Positions 1 to 6,636 of a stretch of DNA of 8,016 bases are shown piece after piece. The position numbers and the translations under genes were made by a program. How positions within the stretch are numbered: the first letter of the stretch is position 1; every line of letters starts with the position of its first letter. The notes below the pieces were generated by a model. That model was not told the origin of the DNA. It ran no database searches and saw only the letters and a program-made list of their open reading frames with translations. The DNA comes from Tardiphaga sp. (GTDB lineage Bacteria > Pseudomonadota > Alphaproteobacteria > Rhizobiales > Xanthobacteraceae), in assembly GCA_028290325.1 (NCBI GenBank), contig JAQGJY010000425.1:1-8016 (forward strand), written 5' to 3'.

Positions 1-242
1 AGCAGCGTCGCGGCGTAGCCGCCATGTACCGAGCCGATCGGATTGTAATGCCGCGCCCCGGGAATCGAGTGCAGCACGACATGGCCGTGATCCGCCGTGC
101 AATCGAACGGTTCGATCGGCGCCATGATCGGCGGCTGCGGTAATTCGCCGGCGAACATCGCGCGGACGAAATCGAGCCCCACCATGGTCGCCATCTGCGC
201 GGTCGGCGTCACGCCGTAAACGTTTTCGCGGTGGTCAGTCAT
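1..242 (-). CDS. PaaI-family hotdog thioesterase, N-terminal part (partial)
   Basis: The minus strand reads 80 complete codons from an ATG at 242-240 and runs off the left edge of the window. The translation begins MTDHRENVYGVTPTAQ and contains HYNPIGSVHGGYAATL at residues 65-80. An Asn, then a Gly-Ser, then a His-Gly-Gly just before a helix is the hallmark of PaaI/4HBT hotdog-fold thioesterases, where this region forms the acyl-CoA thioester site. Members hydrolyse aryl- or acyl-CoA thioesters in the cytoplasm, usually as homotetramers. The first ~45 residues are an extension common in alphaproteobacterial members. The catalytic acid and the C-terminal half lie outside the window, so the substrate cannot be judged. 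The gene lies downstream of carA on the same strand, but a 191-base gap with a repeat element suggests separate transcription. The ribosome-binding site is weak (GGA about 7 bases upstream). The family call is fairly sure. Confidence 0.82.
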   Translation of the reverse strand, partial: MTDHRENVYGVTPTAQMATMVGLDFVRAMFAGELPQPPIMAPIEPFDCTADHGHVVLHSIPGARHYNPIGSVHGGYAATL

Positions 243-274
243 CGGCGATCCGTCGTTCGGTTGAAATGATGGTG

Positions 275-302
275 ATCATATCAAGGATGGGCGCGGGTAA
301 AT
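275..302 (-). promoter_or_regulatory. Possible sigma70-type promoter of the thioesterase gene
   Basis: On the minus strand a TATGAT box (280-275, five of six consensus bases) lies about 16 bases downstream of an ATTTAC box (302-297). It would start transcription roughly 25-30 bases before the ATG at 242. The -10 box overlaps a short palindrome, ATGAT-GGTG-ATCAT (266-279), which might be an operator. The -35 match is poor, so this is only a candidate. Confidence 0.25.
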
Positions 303-305
303 GAT

Positions 306-430
306 CGTCGTTGCGGGAGCAGTCGGTCCTCGCTTTCGAGGACCGACATGACAAAGCAATCCAGCTCTCCGTTGAAGAAGCAATATTGCATGGCTTGGCT
401 CTGCGGCGCGCGAAGACGCTCGCAATGACG
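306..430. repeat. Intergenic inverted-repeat element of about 125 bp
   Basis: The ends are near-perfect inverted arms: CGTCGTTGCG at 306-315 and CGCAATGACG at 421-430, whose reverse complement CGTCATTGCG differs at one base. Read on the minus strand, the element starts with CGTCATTGCGAGCG and later carries TGGATTGCTTTG (353-364), words typical of the dispersed intergenic palindromes of Bradyrhizobium and relatives (recalled, not searched). It contains a perfect hairpin at 322-347 and the palindrome GCAATATTGC at 380-389. It sits between the carA stop and the thioesterase gene, so it will be transcribed at the 3' end of the carA message. It shows no sign of coding. Confidence 0.6.
322..347. 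other. Perfect 11-bp hairpin inside the repeat element
   Basis: The arms GTCGGTCCTCG (322-332) and CGAGGACCGAC (337-347) pair without mismatch around a 4-base loop (CTTT on plus, AAAG on minus). It lies 87 bases past the carA stop codon on the minus strand. No T-run follows on either strand, so it is not a canonical intrinsic terminator. It may stabilise the 3' end of the carA transcript or be a structural part of the repeat. Confidence 0.6.
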
Positions 431-433
431 AAC

Positions 434-1621
434 TTAGCCTTTGTTGGCCCGCATCAGATCCGCGAATCGCTTGAACAGATAATGCGAGTCGCGCGGCCCG
501 GGTGACGCCTCCGGATGATACTGCACCGAGAACACCGGCTGGCCCTCGAGCTGGATGCCGCAATTGGAGCCGTCGAACAGCGAGATGTGGGTCTGGGTGG
601 CGCCGGCCGGCAACGTCGCCTCGTCCACCGCGAAGCCGTGGTTCATCGAGGTGATTTCGACCTTGCCGGTGGTCTCATCCTTGACCGGATGGTTGGCGCC
701 GTGATGGCCCTGATGCATCTTCTTGGTCTTCGCGCCGACGGCCAAACCGAGCATCTGATGCCCGAGACAGATGCCGAATGTCGGCACGCCGGATTTGATG
801 ACGTCCTGAATCACCGGCACCGCGTATTTGCCGGTCTCGGCCGGGTCGCCCGGACCGTTCGACAGAAACACGCCGTCCGGCTTCATCGCCAGAATGTCTT
901 CCGACGACGTCGTCGCCGGCACCACGGTGACTTTGCACCCTTCACCGGCCAGCAGTCGCAGAATGTTGCGCTTGATGCCGTAATCGATCGCGACGACGTT
1001 GAATTCCGGCGTCTCCAGACGGCCGAAGCCGCCTTCCCACGCCCATGGCTTCTCGTCCCAGGTGAAGCGCTGGCTGGATGTCACCATCGGCACCAGGTCC
1101 ATGCCCTCAAGCCCGGGCCAGTTCGCCGCCTCGGCCTTCAGCGCCGCGATGTCGAATTGCCCGGTCGGCGAGTGCGCGATCACGGCATTGGGCATGCCCT
1201 TGTTGCGGATCAGCGCGGTCAGCGCGCGGGTGTCGATGCCCGACAGGCCGATGATGCCGCGGGCTTTCAGCCACTGGTCGAGATGCTTGGTCGAGCGATA
1301 GTTGGACGGATCGCTGATGGCGGAGCGCAGGATGACGCCGCGCGCGCCGGGCGTCGCCGCCATGTTCAGCGCCTCAATGTCCTCGTCATTGGCGCCGACA
1401 TTGCCGATATGCGGGAAGGTGAAGGTGATCAATTGCCCGGCATAGGACGGATCGGTGAGGATTTCCTCATAGCCGGTCATCGCCGTGTTGAAGCAGACTT
1501 CACCGACCGCCCGGCCTTCCGCGCCGAGGCCGAAGCCCTCCAGCACGGTGCCGTCGGCGAGCACGAGCAGCGCGGTCGGTTTGTGATCCGGCCAGGCTTC
1601 TGAATTTTGTGATGTGGTCAT
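434..1621 (-). CDS. carA: Carbamoyl-phosphate synthase small (glutaminase) subunit
   Basis: The 395-residue protein hydrolyses glutamine and passes ammonia through a tunnel to CarB, which makes carbamoyl phosphate for arginine and pyrimidine synthesis. The N-terminal CPSase_sm_chain domain (about residues 15-150) shows the family motif GEVCFNTAMTGYEEILTDPS (40-59). The C-terminal class I glutamine amidotransferase domain (about 205-390) has SNGPGDP (254-260), the nucleophile Cys285 in FGICLGHQM, and the His369/Glu371 pair in YHPEASPGP, so the triad is intact. The length is normal for the family. The ATG at 1621 is supported by the N-terminus but has no clear Shine-Dalgarno sequence, and a promoter-like pair lies unusually close to it. 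carB is not in the window. The gene is divergent from an alpha/beta hydrolase. Large open frames on the opposite strand are GC-driven shadows. Confidence 0.98.
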   Translation of the reverse strand: MTTSQNSEAWPDHKPTALLVLADGTVLEGFGLGAEGRAVGEVCFNTAMTGYEEILTDPSYAGQLITFTFPHIGNVGANDEDIEALNMAATPGARGVILRSAISDPSNYRSTKHLDQWLKARGIIGLSGIDTRALTALIRNKGMPNAVIAHSPTGQFDIAALKAEAANWPGLEGMDLVPMVTSSQRFTWDEKPWAWEGGFGRLETPEFNVVAIDYGIKRNILRLLAGEGCKVTVVPATTSSEDILAMKPDGVFLSNGPGDPAETGKYAVPVIQDVIKSGVPTFGICLGHQMLGLAVGAKTKKMHQGHHGANHPVKDETTGKVEITSMNHGFAVDEATLPAGATQTHISLFDGSNCGIQLEGQPVFSVQYHPEASPGPRDSHYLFKRFADLMRANKG

Positions 1622-1630
1622 GAGCGCATG

Positions 1631-1658
1631 ACATAGCCGTCGCGGCGCCCGTCGTCAA
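1631..1658 (-). promoter_or_regulatory. Candidate carA promoter, very close to the start codon
   Basis: On the minus strand TTGACG (1658-1653, five of six consensus bases) is followed after 16 bases by CTATGT (1636-1631). A start about 7 bases after the -10 box falls near 1624, only about 3 bases before the ATG at 1621. Such an mRNA would be essentially leaderless, which fits the missing Shine-Dalgarno sequence. The -10 match is modest, and a promoter further upstream remains possible. Confidence 0.35.
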
Positions 1659-1708
1659 AGCCGGACCGGCACAAATCCCATGCGGATATGCCGATCTGGC
1701 ACCCGGAT

Positions 1709-1736
1709 TTGACAGGCGTCGCGGTGCATTTACGGT
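1709..1736 (+). promoter_or_regulatory. Candidate promoter of the alpha/beta hydrolase operon
   Basis: A perfect -35 hexamer TTGACA (1709-1714) is followed after 16 bases by TACGGT (1731-1736), which keeps three of six -10 positions. The start would fall near 1743, giving a leader of about 30 bases that includes the ribosome-binding site at 1761-1766. If right, the longer reading frame beginning at 1688 cannot be the true start, because it lies upstream of the promoter. Confidence 0.4.
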
Positions 1737-1760
1737 GCCGCGGCGCGCCAAAAACAATAA

Positions 1761-1766
1761 AAAGGA
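1761..1766 (+). promoter_or_regulatory. Ribosome-binding site deciding the hydrolase start
   Basis: AAAGGA lies 8 bases upstream of the ATG at 1775. No comparable site precedes the in-frame ATG at 1688 or the one at 1793. The base composition just upstream is A-rich, as expected for a translation start in a GC-rich genome. Confidence 0.6.
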
Positions 1767-1774
1767 CGAAGCCG

Positions 1775-2482
1775 ATGCAGCCGACGACCACAATGCCGAT
1801 CCTGCTCATTCCCGGTCTGGCCTCGTCGGCGCGGACCTATCTGCCGGTCGTTCCGGCGCTGTGGCGGTTCGGACCGGTGACCATCGCCAACCACATTCGC
1901 GACGACAGCATGGCCGCGATCGCGCGTCGCATTCTCGACGAAGCACCTCCGCGCTTTGCTTTGGCCGGTCATTCGATGGGTGGCTACATCGCCTTCGAGA
2001 TCATCCGGCAGGCCCCGGCGCGAGTGTTGAGACTGGCCCTCATCAATACGCAGGCGCGGCCGGATACGCCGGAAGCCAGCGAGCGACGTCGCCATCTGGT
2101 GGCCTCGTCGCAAACCAGCGGCGCGCAGGCGGTGATCGACGCGCTATGGCCGAATCTCGTGCACCCGTCGCGGCTTAACGATGCCGCGCTGAAGCAGCTG
2201 ATGCAGGACATGGCGGCGGATCTCGGACCCGATGCGTTCCGGATGCAGCAGACCGCGATCATGGGACGCGCCGATTCGCGCCCCACACTATCGACGATCG
2301 CTTGTCCGACATGGGTGCTGACCGGCGATCAGGATAATGTCATCCCCAACAGCCTGTCGGTCGAGATGGCCGATGCCATCCCCGGCGCCACGCTGGTGGT
2401 GCTGCCGAACTGCGGACACATGTCGACCAACGAACGGCCGGAGGCAGCCGGCACGGCGCTGACCGAGTGGCTTTCAGGCTGA
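1775..2482 (+). CDS. Alpha/beta hydrolase
   Basis: The 235-residue cytoplasmic protein has the alpha/beta hydrolase fold. It shows the oxyanion-side loop LLIPGLASSAR (10-20), the nucleophile elbow GHSMGG with Ser67, the acid-loop motif TGDQDNVIP with Asp187 as probable catalytic acid, and the C-terminal His215 in PNCGHM. All three triad residues are therefore present. The cap between about residues 95 and 170 is short and helical. The start was chosen at 1775 because of the AAAGGA site upstream; the frame stays open back to 1688, but those 29 residues look non-native. Substrate is not predictable: esterases, lactonases and C-C hydrolases share these motifs. The gene ends 13 bases before the glycosyltransferase frame, so the two are probably co-transcribed, though a functional link is not evident. 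Confidence 0.88.
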   Translation: MQPTTTMPILLIPGLASSARTYLPVVPALWRFGPVTIANHIRDDSMAAIARRILDEAPPRFALAGHSMGGYIAFEIIRQAPARVLRLALINTQARPDTPEASERRRHLVASSQTSGAQAVIDALWPNLVHPSRLNDAALKQLMQDMAADLGPDAFRMQQTAIMGRADSRPTLSTIACPTWVLTGDQDNVIPNSLSVEMADAIPGATLVVLPNCGHMSTNERPEAAGTALTEWLSG

Positions 2483-2495
2483 TGTTCCTCTTGAA

Positions 2496-4220
2496 ATGAC
2501 TACGGTATTTTGTCGTTTCAGCTTGTGGGGACGACGCGGACCGTCTATCACGCAGGTCCGTCATGCTTCCCATGTTACCGCCGGGTGTGCCTTGAAACTG
2601 GATTATTTCGACACGATCGCGGCGCGCTCGGATGCGGCGCCGGCGCGCTGGCGCCGCCCGCTGCTGCGTGTCCTCGACGGCATCGAGCGTGGCTGGGCCA
2701 TTCCGGCGCTGATCGGGGCCTTCGCCGGCGCATGGTTCGTGTTTCTGCTGATCGCTTATCTGAGCGGCGATCTTCATGTCGATGCGCTGGAAACATGGTC
2801 GCTCGGCCGTGAATTCGCATGGGGCAACGCCAAGCATCCGCCGCTGATGGGCTGGGTGGCTTATCTGTGGACGCTGGTGTTTCCGCTGACCGACTGGTCG
2901 TTTCAACTGCTGGCGATGACCAACGCGGCCGTCGCGCTCTATGCGGTCGATTTGATCGCGCGGCGCTTCGTGCGCGGCGACAAACGCGCCATCGTGCTGT
3001 TGCTGTTGATGTTGCTGCCGGCCTATCAATTTCACGCGCAACGTTTCAACGCCAACACCGTCTTGCTGGCGATCTGGCCGCTCGCGACGTATTGCTTCCT
3101 GCGCGCGTTCCAAAGTCGCGGCTTCGGCTGGTCGATCGCCGCCGGCGTGATGACGGCGCTGGCGATGCTCGGCAAATACTATTCGATCTTTCTCGTCGGC
3201 AGTTTCGTGCTGGCCGCGCTCGCCCATCCCGATCGCAAAATCTATTTTAAATCGTGGTCGCCATGGCTGTCGTCGCTGGCCGGTCTGATCGTGCTCGGCC
3301 CGCACTTGCATTGGCTCGCCACCCACGGCGCCACGCCGTTCGAATACGCTTTGTAGGTGCACGGCGGTTATTCGACGCGAGAAGCGTTCTGGGAGGCGAC
3401 GAAATTCGTCGGCGGGCTGCTGGCGACGTTGGCGCTGCCGGCTGTGTGCTGGGTGCTCGCCGCCGGCCCGAAGCTGAAGCGCACGGCGGCGGATCTGGCC
3501 GCGCTCGATCCGGGTCTGTGGCTGCTGTTTCTGATCGGCCTGTTCACCTTGCTGCTGCCGGCCTTGACCGCGATCGTGGTCGGCACCGACATGCCGTCGT
3601 TATGGGCATTGCAGGGCCTGTTTCTGCTGGCGCTGATTATCGTTTGCGGGGCGCGCTTTCCGGTCGAGCGATTTCACACGGTGAACCTGATGGTCGGCGT
3701 TGTGGTCTTCGCGGTGATCGCCATCGTCGTGGCCGCACCTTATTATGCCTATGAGCGCCATGTCCGGCGCGAGAACGACCGCGCGTTCTATCGGATCGCC
3801 GCCAACGAGATCACCCAGCGCTGGCATGCGCTGACGGATGCGCCGCTGCCGGTCATCAGCGGGTCCGATGACCTGGCTTTCGCGACCGCCTTCTACAGCC
3901 CGGACCATCCGCGCTACAGCCGGCCGTTTCGTCTGCAATATACTTGGCCGGTCCCGCCGCAGAACGTGCTGGCGCGGGGCTGGGCGGCGCTGTGCTTTGC
4001 GGAGGACACCCCGTGCGTCAGCTGGATGGATCAGGTCAAGGAGCGAGCGCCCAACGCGACACGGGCCGCCTTCACCGCGCGGCCGACCTTATTGGGTCAT
4101 CCGGGCGCCACCGCCGCGATCCAGATGCTGATCGTGCCGCCCGAGGCAAAAAAGGCGCGCGCCCGCGATGGCGTTGCGCCGACCGTCGCTCTCGATGAGC
4201 TCGGCGCCAGCCGGCGCTGA
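2496..4220 (+). pseudogene. Glycosyltransferase family 39 (PMT/ArnT-like) membrane protein, interrupted by an in-frame TAG
   Basis: Two open stretches in the same frame, 2496-3356 (286 aa) and 3357-4220 (287 codons), together encode one glycosyltransferase family 39 protein of about 574 residues. Such proteins use polyprenyl-phosphate sugars as donors at the outer face of the inner membrane, for lipid, lipopolysaccharide or protein decoration. The first half has a membrane segment at about 68-90, the periplasmic catalytic-loop motif with Asp96/Glu99 (DLHVDALETWS), HPP at 114-116, further helices, and GKYYSIFL near 226-233. The second half has four or more membrane segments and a soluble C-terminal tail. 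A TAG at 3354-3356 separates ...PFEYAL from VHGGYS..., a junction that is continuous in relatives (from memory). The GTG at 3357 has no ribosome-binding site, so independent translation of the second half is unlikely. The ATG at 2496 is weakly supported; a TTG at 2592 (then KLDYFDTIAAR) is an alternative start. It could be a recent pseudogene, a sequencing error or a readthrough gene. Confidence 0.82.
3354..3356 (+). other. In-frame amber stop codon inside the glycosyltransferase
   Basis: The bases read TTG-TAG-GTG in the frame of the upstream half. Coding resumes at once and stays open for 864 bases to 4220 with the same frame and composition, with no shift or deletion. A single base substitution, for example from TCG or TGG, would explain it. 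The next codon begins with G, and nothing around it resembles a known recoding signal. Confidence 0.8.
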
Positions 4221-4296
4221 CAAAGCCCCTCGGCACCGGGCGGTTGTGCGACGGCGGCGGACAGCTTAGATCAGCGCATCAATCAGGAGACGTGTC

Positions 4297-4749
4297 ATGC
4301 TGCGCGACGACATCAACAACGCCGTCAAGGACGCCATGCGCGCCAAGGACGAGCGCAAGCTCTCCACGCTGCGAATGGTGAATTCGACGATCAAGAACGC
4401 TGATATCGAGGCGCGCGGGCAGGGTAAGCCGCCGCTGTCCGACGGCGATATTCTCGGCGTGTTGCAGAAGATGATCAAGCAGCGTCACGAGTCGGTCGAG
4501 CTCTACGACAAAGGCGGCCGCGCCGAACTGGCCGCGCAGGAGCGCGAGGAGATCGCGATCATCACGGCCTATCTGCCGCAGCAGATGTCCGAGGATGACA
4601 CGAAGGCCGCGATCGCCGCCGTCATCGCCGAGACCGGCGCGGCGGGCATGAAGGACATGGGCAAGGTGATCGCCGCGCTGAAAGCGAAATTCGCCGGGCA
4701 GATGGATTTCGCCAAGGCCAGCGGACTGGTAAAAGCGGCGCTGGGCTAG
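4297..4749 (+). CDS. GatB/YqeY domain-containing protein
   Basis: The 150-residue protein is the normal length for the stand-alone YqeY family and is a single helical domain from end to end. It opens with MLRDDINNAVKDAMRAKDE, has TLRMVNSTIKNADIEARG at about 24-41, KMIKQRHESVELYDKGGR near 58-75, and the late GMKDMGKVIAALK segment. The family resembles the C-terminal tRNA-binding helical domain of GatB, the Asp/Glu-tRNA amidotransferase subunit. A role in tRNA-dependent amidation is often suggested, but the function is not settled and there is no catalytic site. The start is secure: CAGGAGA at 4284-4290 lies 6 bases before the ATG. A 76-base gap separates it from the glycosyltransferase, and a weak TTGTGC-16-TTAGAT pair (4244-4271) may be its own promoter. 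It converges on the amidohydrolase gene. Confidence 0.93.
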   Translation: MLRDDINNAVKDAMRAKDERKLSTLRMVNSTIKNADIEARGQGKPPLSDGDILGVLQKMIKQRHESVELYDKGGRAELAAQEREEIAIITAYLPQQMSEDDTKAAIAAVIAETGAAGMKDMGKVIAALKAKFAGQMDFAKASGLVKAALG

Positions 4750-4799
4750 CGCCGCGACCTCTCCTGTTCATCCCGGCGGACGTGAAGCGGTCTTTGCGA

Positions 4800-4856
4800 C
4801 GCGAGCCCATACCCGCTCGCGCGGCATGAGCGGAGTAGGCTCTACACCATCCGCTC
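4800..4856. other. Two hairpins between convergent genes, possible bidirectional terminator
   Basis: A 7-bp stem CGCGAGC (4800-4806)/GCTCGCG (4815-4821) has an 8-base loop. Next to it, GAGCGGAGTAG (4828-4838) pairs with CTAC (4842-4845) and TCCGCTC (4850-4856), with a 4-base bulge. The second stem contains the stop codon of the minus-strand amidohydrolase gene. The position between two converging genes fits transcription termination, but no T-run follows either stem, so a standard intrinsic mechanism is not shown. Confidence 0.3.
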
Positions 4857-5645
4857 CGCTCGCAACCGCTCCGCGATCCCCCTGAAAATCCGCGCCAGCC
4901 GCTCCGCCCATTGCGTCTCGCCGGTGGCGTCGGAAATCAGATCTTGCCGGATCTCGAGGCCGGTGTGGATCAGCCCTCGGCCTTCGCCATGGACCGGAAT
5001 CGCATAATCCGTCGCCTCGTCCACCGCGTAGGGTTCGTTGTCGCCGGCGACGAGATCGCCTTCCGCGCGCAACGCCGCGAGCAGCAGCGACGGCAGGCGA
5101 TGGTCGCGATGGTACAATGTCCCGATATGCCAGGGCCGTTTGACGCCCGCATAGGTCGGCGCGAAACTGTGCAGCGCGATCAGCACCGTCGGCCGGGCGG
5201 CGCGCGCGCGGGCGTCGAGCACCTCGGCGATGCGCCGATGATAGGGCGCGAAAATCAAATCGCGGCGCAGCGCGATGTCGGCTGCCGACAAACCGACATT
5301 GCCGGGAATGTCAGTGGCTTCGGACAGCACCGGAATCGAGCCGGATGACGTGAACGGCCGGTTGCAGTCGATCACCAGCCGCGAATAGACCTGCGCGATC
5401 AGGCGCGCGTCGAGCAACATCGACAGCCGGTCGGCGACCCCGGCGATACCGACGTCCCACGCGATATGTCGGGTCAGCTCGCTTGGCGCCACGCCGAGAT
5501 CGCGCAGCGCCCGCGGAATGCGCCGGCCATAATGATCGCAGGTCAGCAGAAACGGCGAGTGCCCTGCAACATTTTCGTCGTGGACCGGGGGAACCTCGGC
5601 AAGTTCCAGACGTAGGGATGTATCCTGGGCCATGTTCAAAACCAT
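4842..5645 (-). CDS. N-formylglutamate amidohydrolase family protein
   Basis: The 267-residue protein belongs to the FGase (HutG-type) family, zinc-dependent hydrolases that cleave N-formyl-L-glutamate to glutamate and formate at the end of one histidine-degradation route. Family motifs appear in order: SPFLLTCDHYGRRIPRAL (30-47), HIAWDVGIAG (60-69), SRLVIDCNRP (88-97), ALHSFAPTY (157-165), GDNEPYAVDEATDYAIPVHG (201-220) and LEIRQDLI (230-237). The Asp/His pair at 37-38 and the His/Glu residues of the later motifs are the likely metal and substrate ligands. The ATG at 5645 has a GAG about 6 bases upstream; the ATG at 5633 (MAQDTS...) is an alternative. No other hut genes are nearby, so histidine use is not supported by context. 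This branch of the family is often not in hut operons and may act on another formyl or acyl amino acid. The gene is divergent from the transglutaminase pair. Confidence 0.88.
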   Translation of the reverse strand: MVLNMAQDTSLRLELAEVPPVHDENVAGHSPFLLTCDHYGRRIPRALRDLGVAPSELTRHIAWDVGIAGVADRLSMLLDARLIAQVYSRLVIDCNRPFTSSGSIPVLSEATDIPGNVGLSAADIALRRDLIFAPYHRRIAEVLDARARAARPTVLIALHSFAPTYAGVKRPWHIGTLYHRDHRLPSLLLAALRAEGDLVAGDNEPYAVDEATDYAIPVHGEGRGLIHTGLEIRQDLISDATGETQWAERLARIFRGIAERLRAERMV

Positions 5646-5706
5646 TTGCGCTCGTGCCTGAATTCGCGGCAGGGGTCGTCCACTGTTTCGGCAGGGACCG
5701 CCCCCG

Positions 5707-5734
5707 TTTCAATTGTACGATGCCATGATATGAT
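5707..5734 (+). promoter_or_regulatory. Candidate promoter of the transglutaminase operon
   Basis: TATGAT at 5729-5734 matches five of six -10 positions and lies 16 bases after TTTCAA (5707-5712), a poor -35. The start would be near 5741, just before the ATG at 5745, implying a leader of only a few bases. If it is used, the earlier ATG at 5730 could not be translated, because it overlaps the -10 box. Confidence 0.3.
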
Positions 5735-5744
5735 TGTTGCGAAG

Positions 5745-6635
5745 ATGCCGCTGCTGACGATCCATCACAAGACAGAGTACCGTTACACGCATCCGGTCGC
5801 GTTTGGCGAACACCGCATCATGTTGCGGCCGCGCGACGGACACGATCTGCGCGTGCTCAACAGCAAGCTCGATATCACGCCGCCGCCGATGTCGCTGCGC
5901 TACATTCACGACGTGTTCGGCAACAGCGTCGCGATCGCGACGTTCGACGAGCGAGCGACGACGCTGACGTTCGATAGCACGGCGACCGTCGAACAGACGC
6001 CGACCGACGATTTCGCGCTGACGCCGGATGATCAAGCTTATTTCTATCCGTTTTTGTATGACGTCGAGGAATTTCCGGATCTCATTCAATTCATCAGGCC
6101 GCAATATGGCGATCCGCAGGGCGAGTTGTCGGCGTGGGCGCGCCGGTTTCTCGATGCCGAGGGGCCGACGCCGACATTCAACATTCTCAGCGAGATGACG
6201 CATGGCATCCGCCGCCGCTTCACCTATCGCAAGCGGCACGCGCACGGCACGCAGCACCCGCTCGATACGTTGCAGACCGGCTCCGGCACCTGCCGCGATT
6301 TCGCGCTTCTGATGATCGAGGCGCTTCGCCAGTTGGGCATCGCCGCGCGCTTCGTCTCCGGCTATCTGTTCGTGCATGGCGATCGCGAGCGCGGCTATGT
6401 CGGCGGCGGCTCCACCCATGCCTGGGTGCAGGTCTATCTGCCGAGTGCGGGCTGGATCGAATTCGACCCGACCAACGGTATCGTCGGCAGCCGCGATCTG
6501 GTCCGCGTCGCGGTATCGCGCGACCCGCGCCAGGCGATTCCGTTGCATGGTACATATCTCGGTTCGGCCGACGCTTATCTCGGCATGGACGTCAACATCA
6601 ACGTGATTTCGGCAGGCGAGAGAGCAGAGGCGTAA
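5745..6635 (+). CDS. Transglutaminase-like cysteine protease family protein, complete triad
   Basis: The 296-residue protein has two parts. Residues 1 to about 85 (MPLLTIHHKTEYRYTHPV..., GEHRIMLRPRD, HDVFGNSV) form the bacterial transglutaminase N-terminal beta domain. Residues about 145-245 form the transglutaminase core. The catalytic triad is visible: Cys183 in GSGTCRDFALLMIEALRQLG, His225 in GGSTHAWVQVYLP and Asp241 in WIEFDPTNG. Bacterial members are mostly thought to be amidases, peptidases or isopeptidases rather than cross-linking enzymes. There is no signal peptide, so it is probably cytoplasmic. The ATG at 5745 fits relatives, which begin shortly before the TIxHxTxYRY motif; the ATG at 5730 would add five residues, and neither has a strong ribosome-binding site. 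It ends one base before the second transglutaminase gene, so the two are translationally coupled. Relatives often neighbour alpha-E and circularly permuted ATP-grasp genes, which are absent here. Confidence 0.9.
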   Translation: MPLLTIHHKTEYRYTHPVAFGEHRIMLRPRDGHDLRVLNSKLDITPPPMSLRYIHDVFGNSVAIATFDERATTLTFDSTATVEQTPTDDFALTPDDQAYFYPFLYDVEEFPDLIQFIRPQYGDPQGELSAWARRFLDAEGPTPTFNILSEMTHGIRRRFTYRKRHAHGTQHPLDTLQTGSGTCRDFALLMIEALRQLGIAARFVSGYLFVHGDRERGYVGGGSTHAWVQVYLPSAGWIEFDPTNGIVGSRDLVRVAVSRDPRQAIPLHGTYLGSADAYLGMDVNINVISAGERAEA

Positions 6636-6636
6636 T

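Noticed and set aside
311..505. A 64-codon plus-strand open frame across the repeat element and the carA end.
   Set aside because: It is made of repeat sequence and carA antisense, with no similarity I recognise.
515..1603. A 362-codon open frame on the plus strand opposite carA.
   Set aside because: It is the antisense shadow of a certain gene; its product is rich in Arg, His and Asp, as typical of reversed GC-rich codons, and shows no domain or ribosome-binding site.
2340..3362. A 340-codon minus-strand open frame across the hydrolase end and the glycosyltransferase first half.
   Set aside because: Its Gln/Arg/His-rich product looks like reversed membrane-protein coding sequence, and no start signal or domain was seen.
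3357..4220. An independent gene starting at the GTG right after the amber codon.
   Set aside because: No ribosome-binding site precedes it, the protein would start in the middle of a periplasmic/membrane region, and it completes the upstream half in the same frame.
5709..6548. A 279-codon minus-strand open frame opposite the first transglutaminase.
   Set aside because: It is a GC-driven shadow; the plus strand shows an intact catalytic triad.
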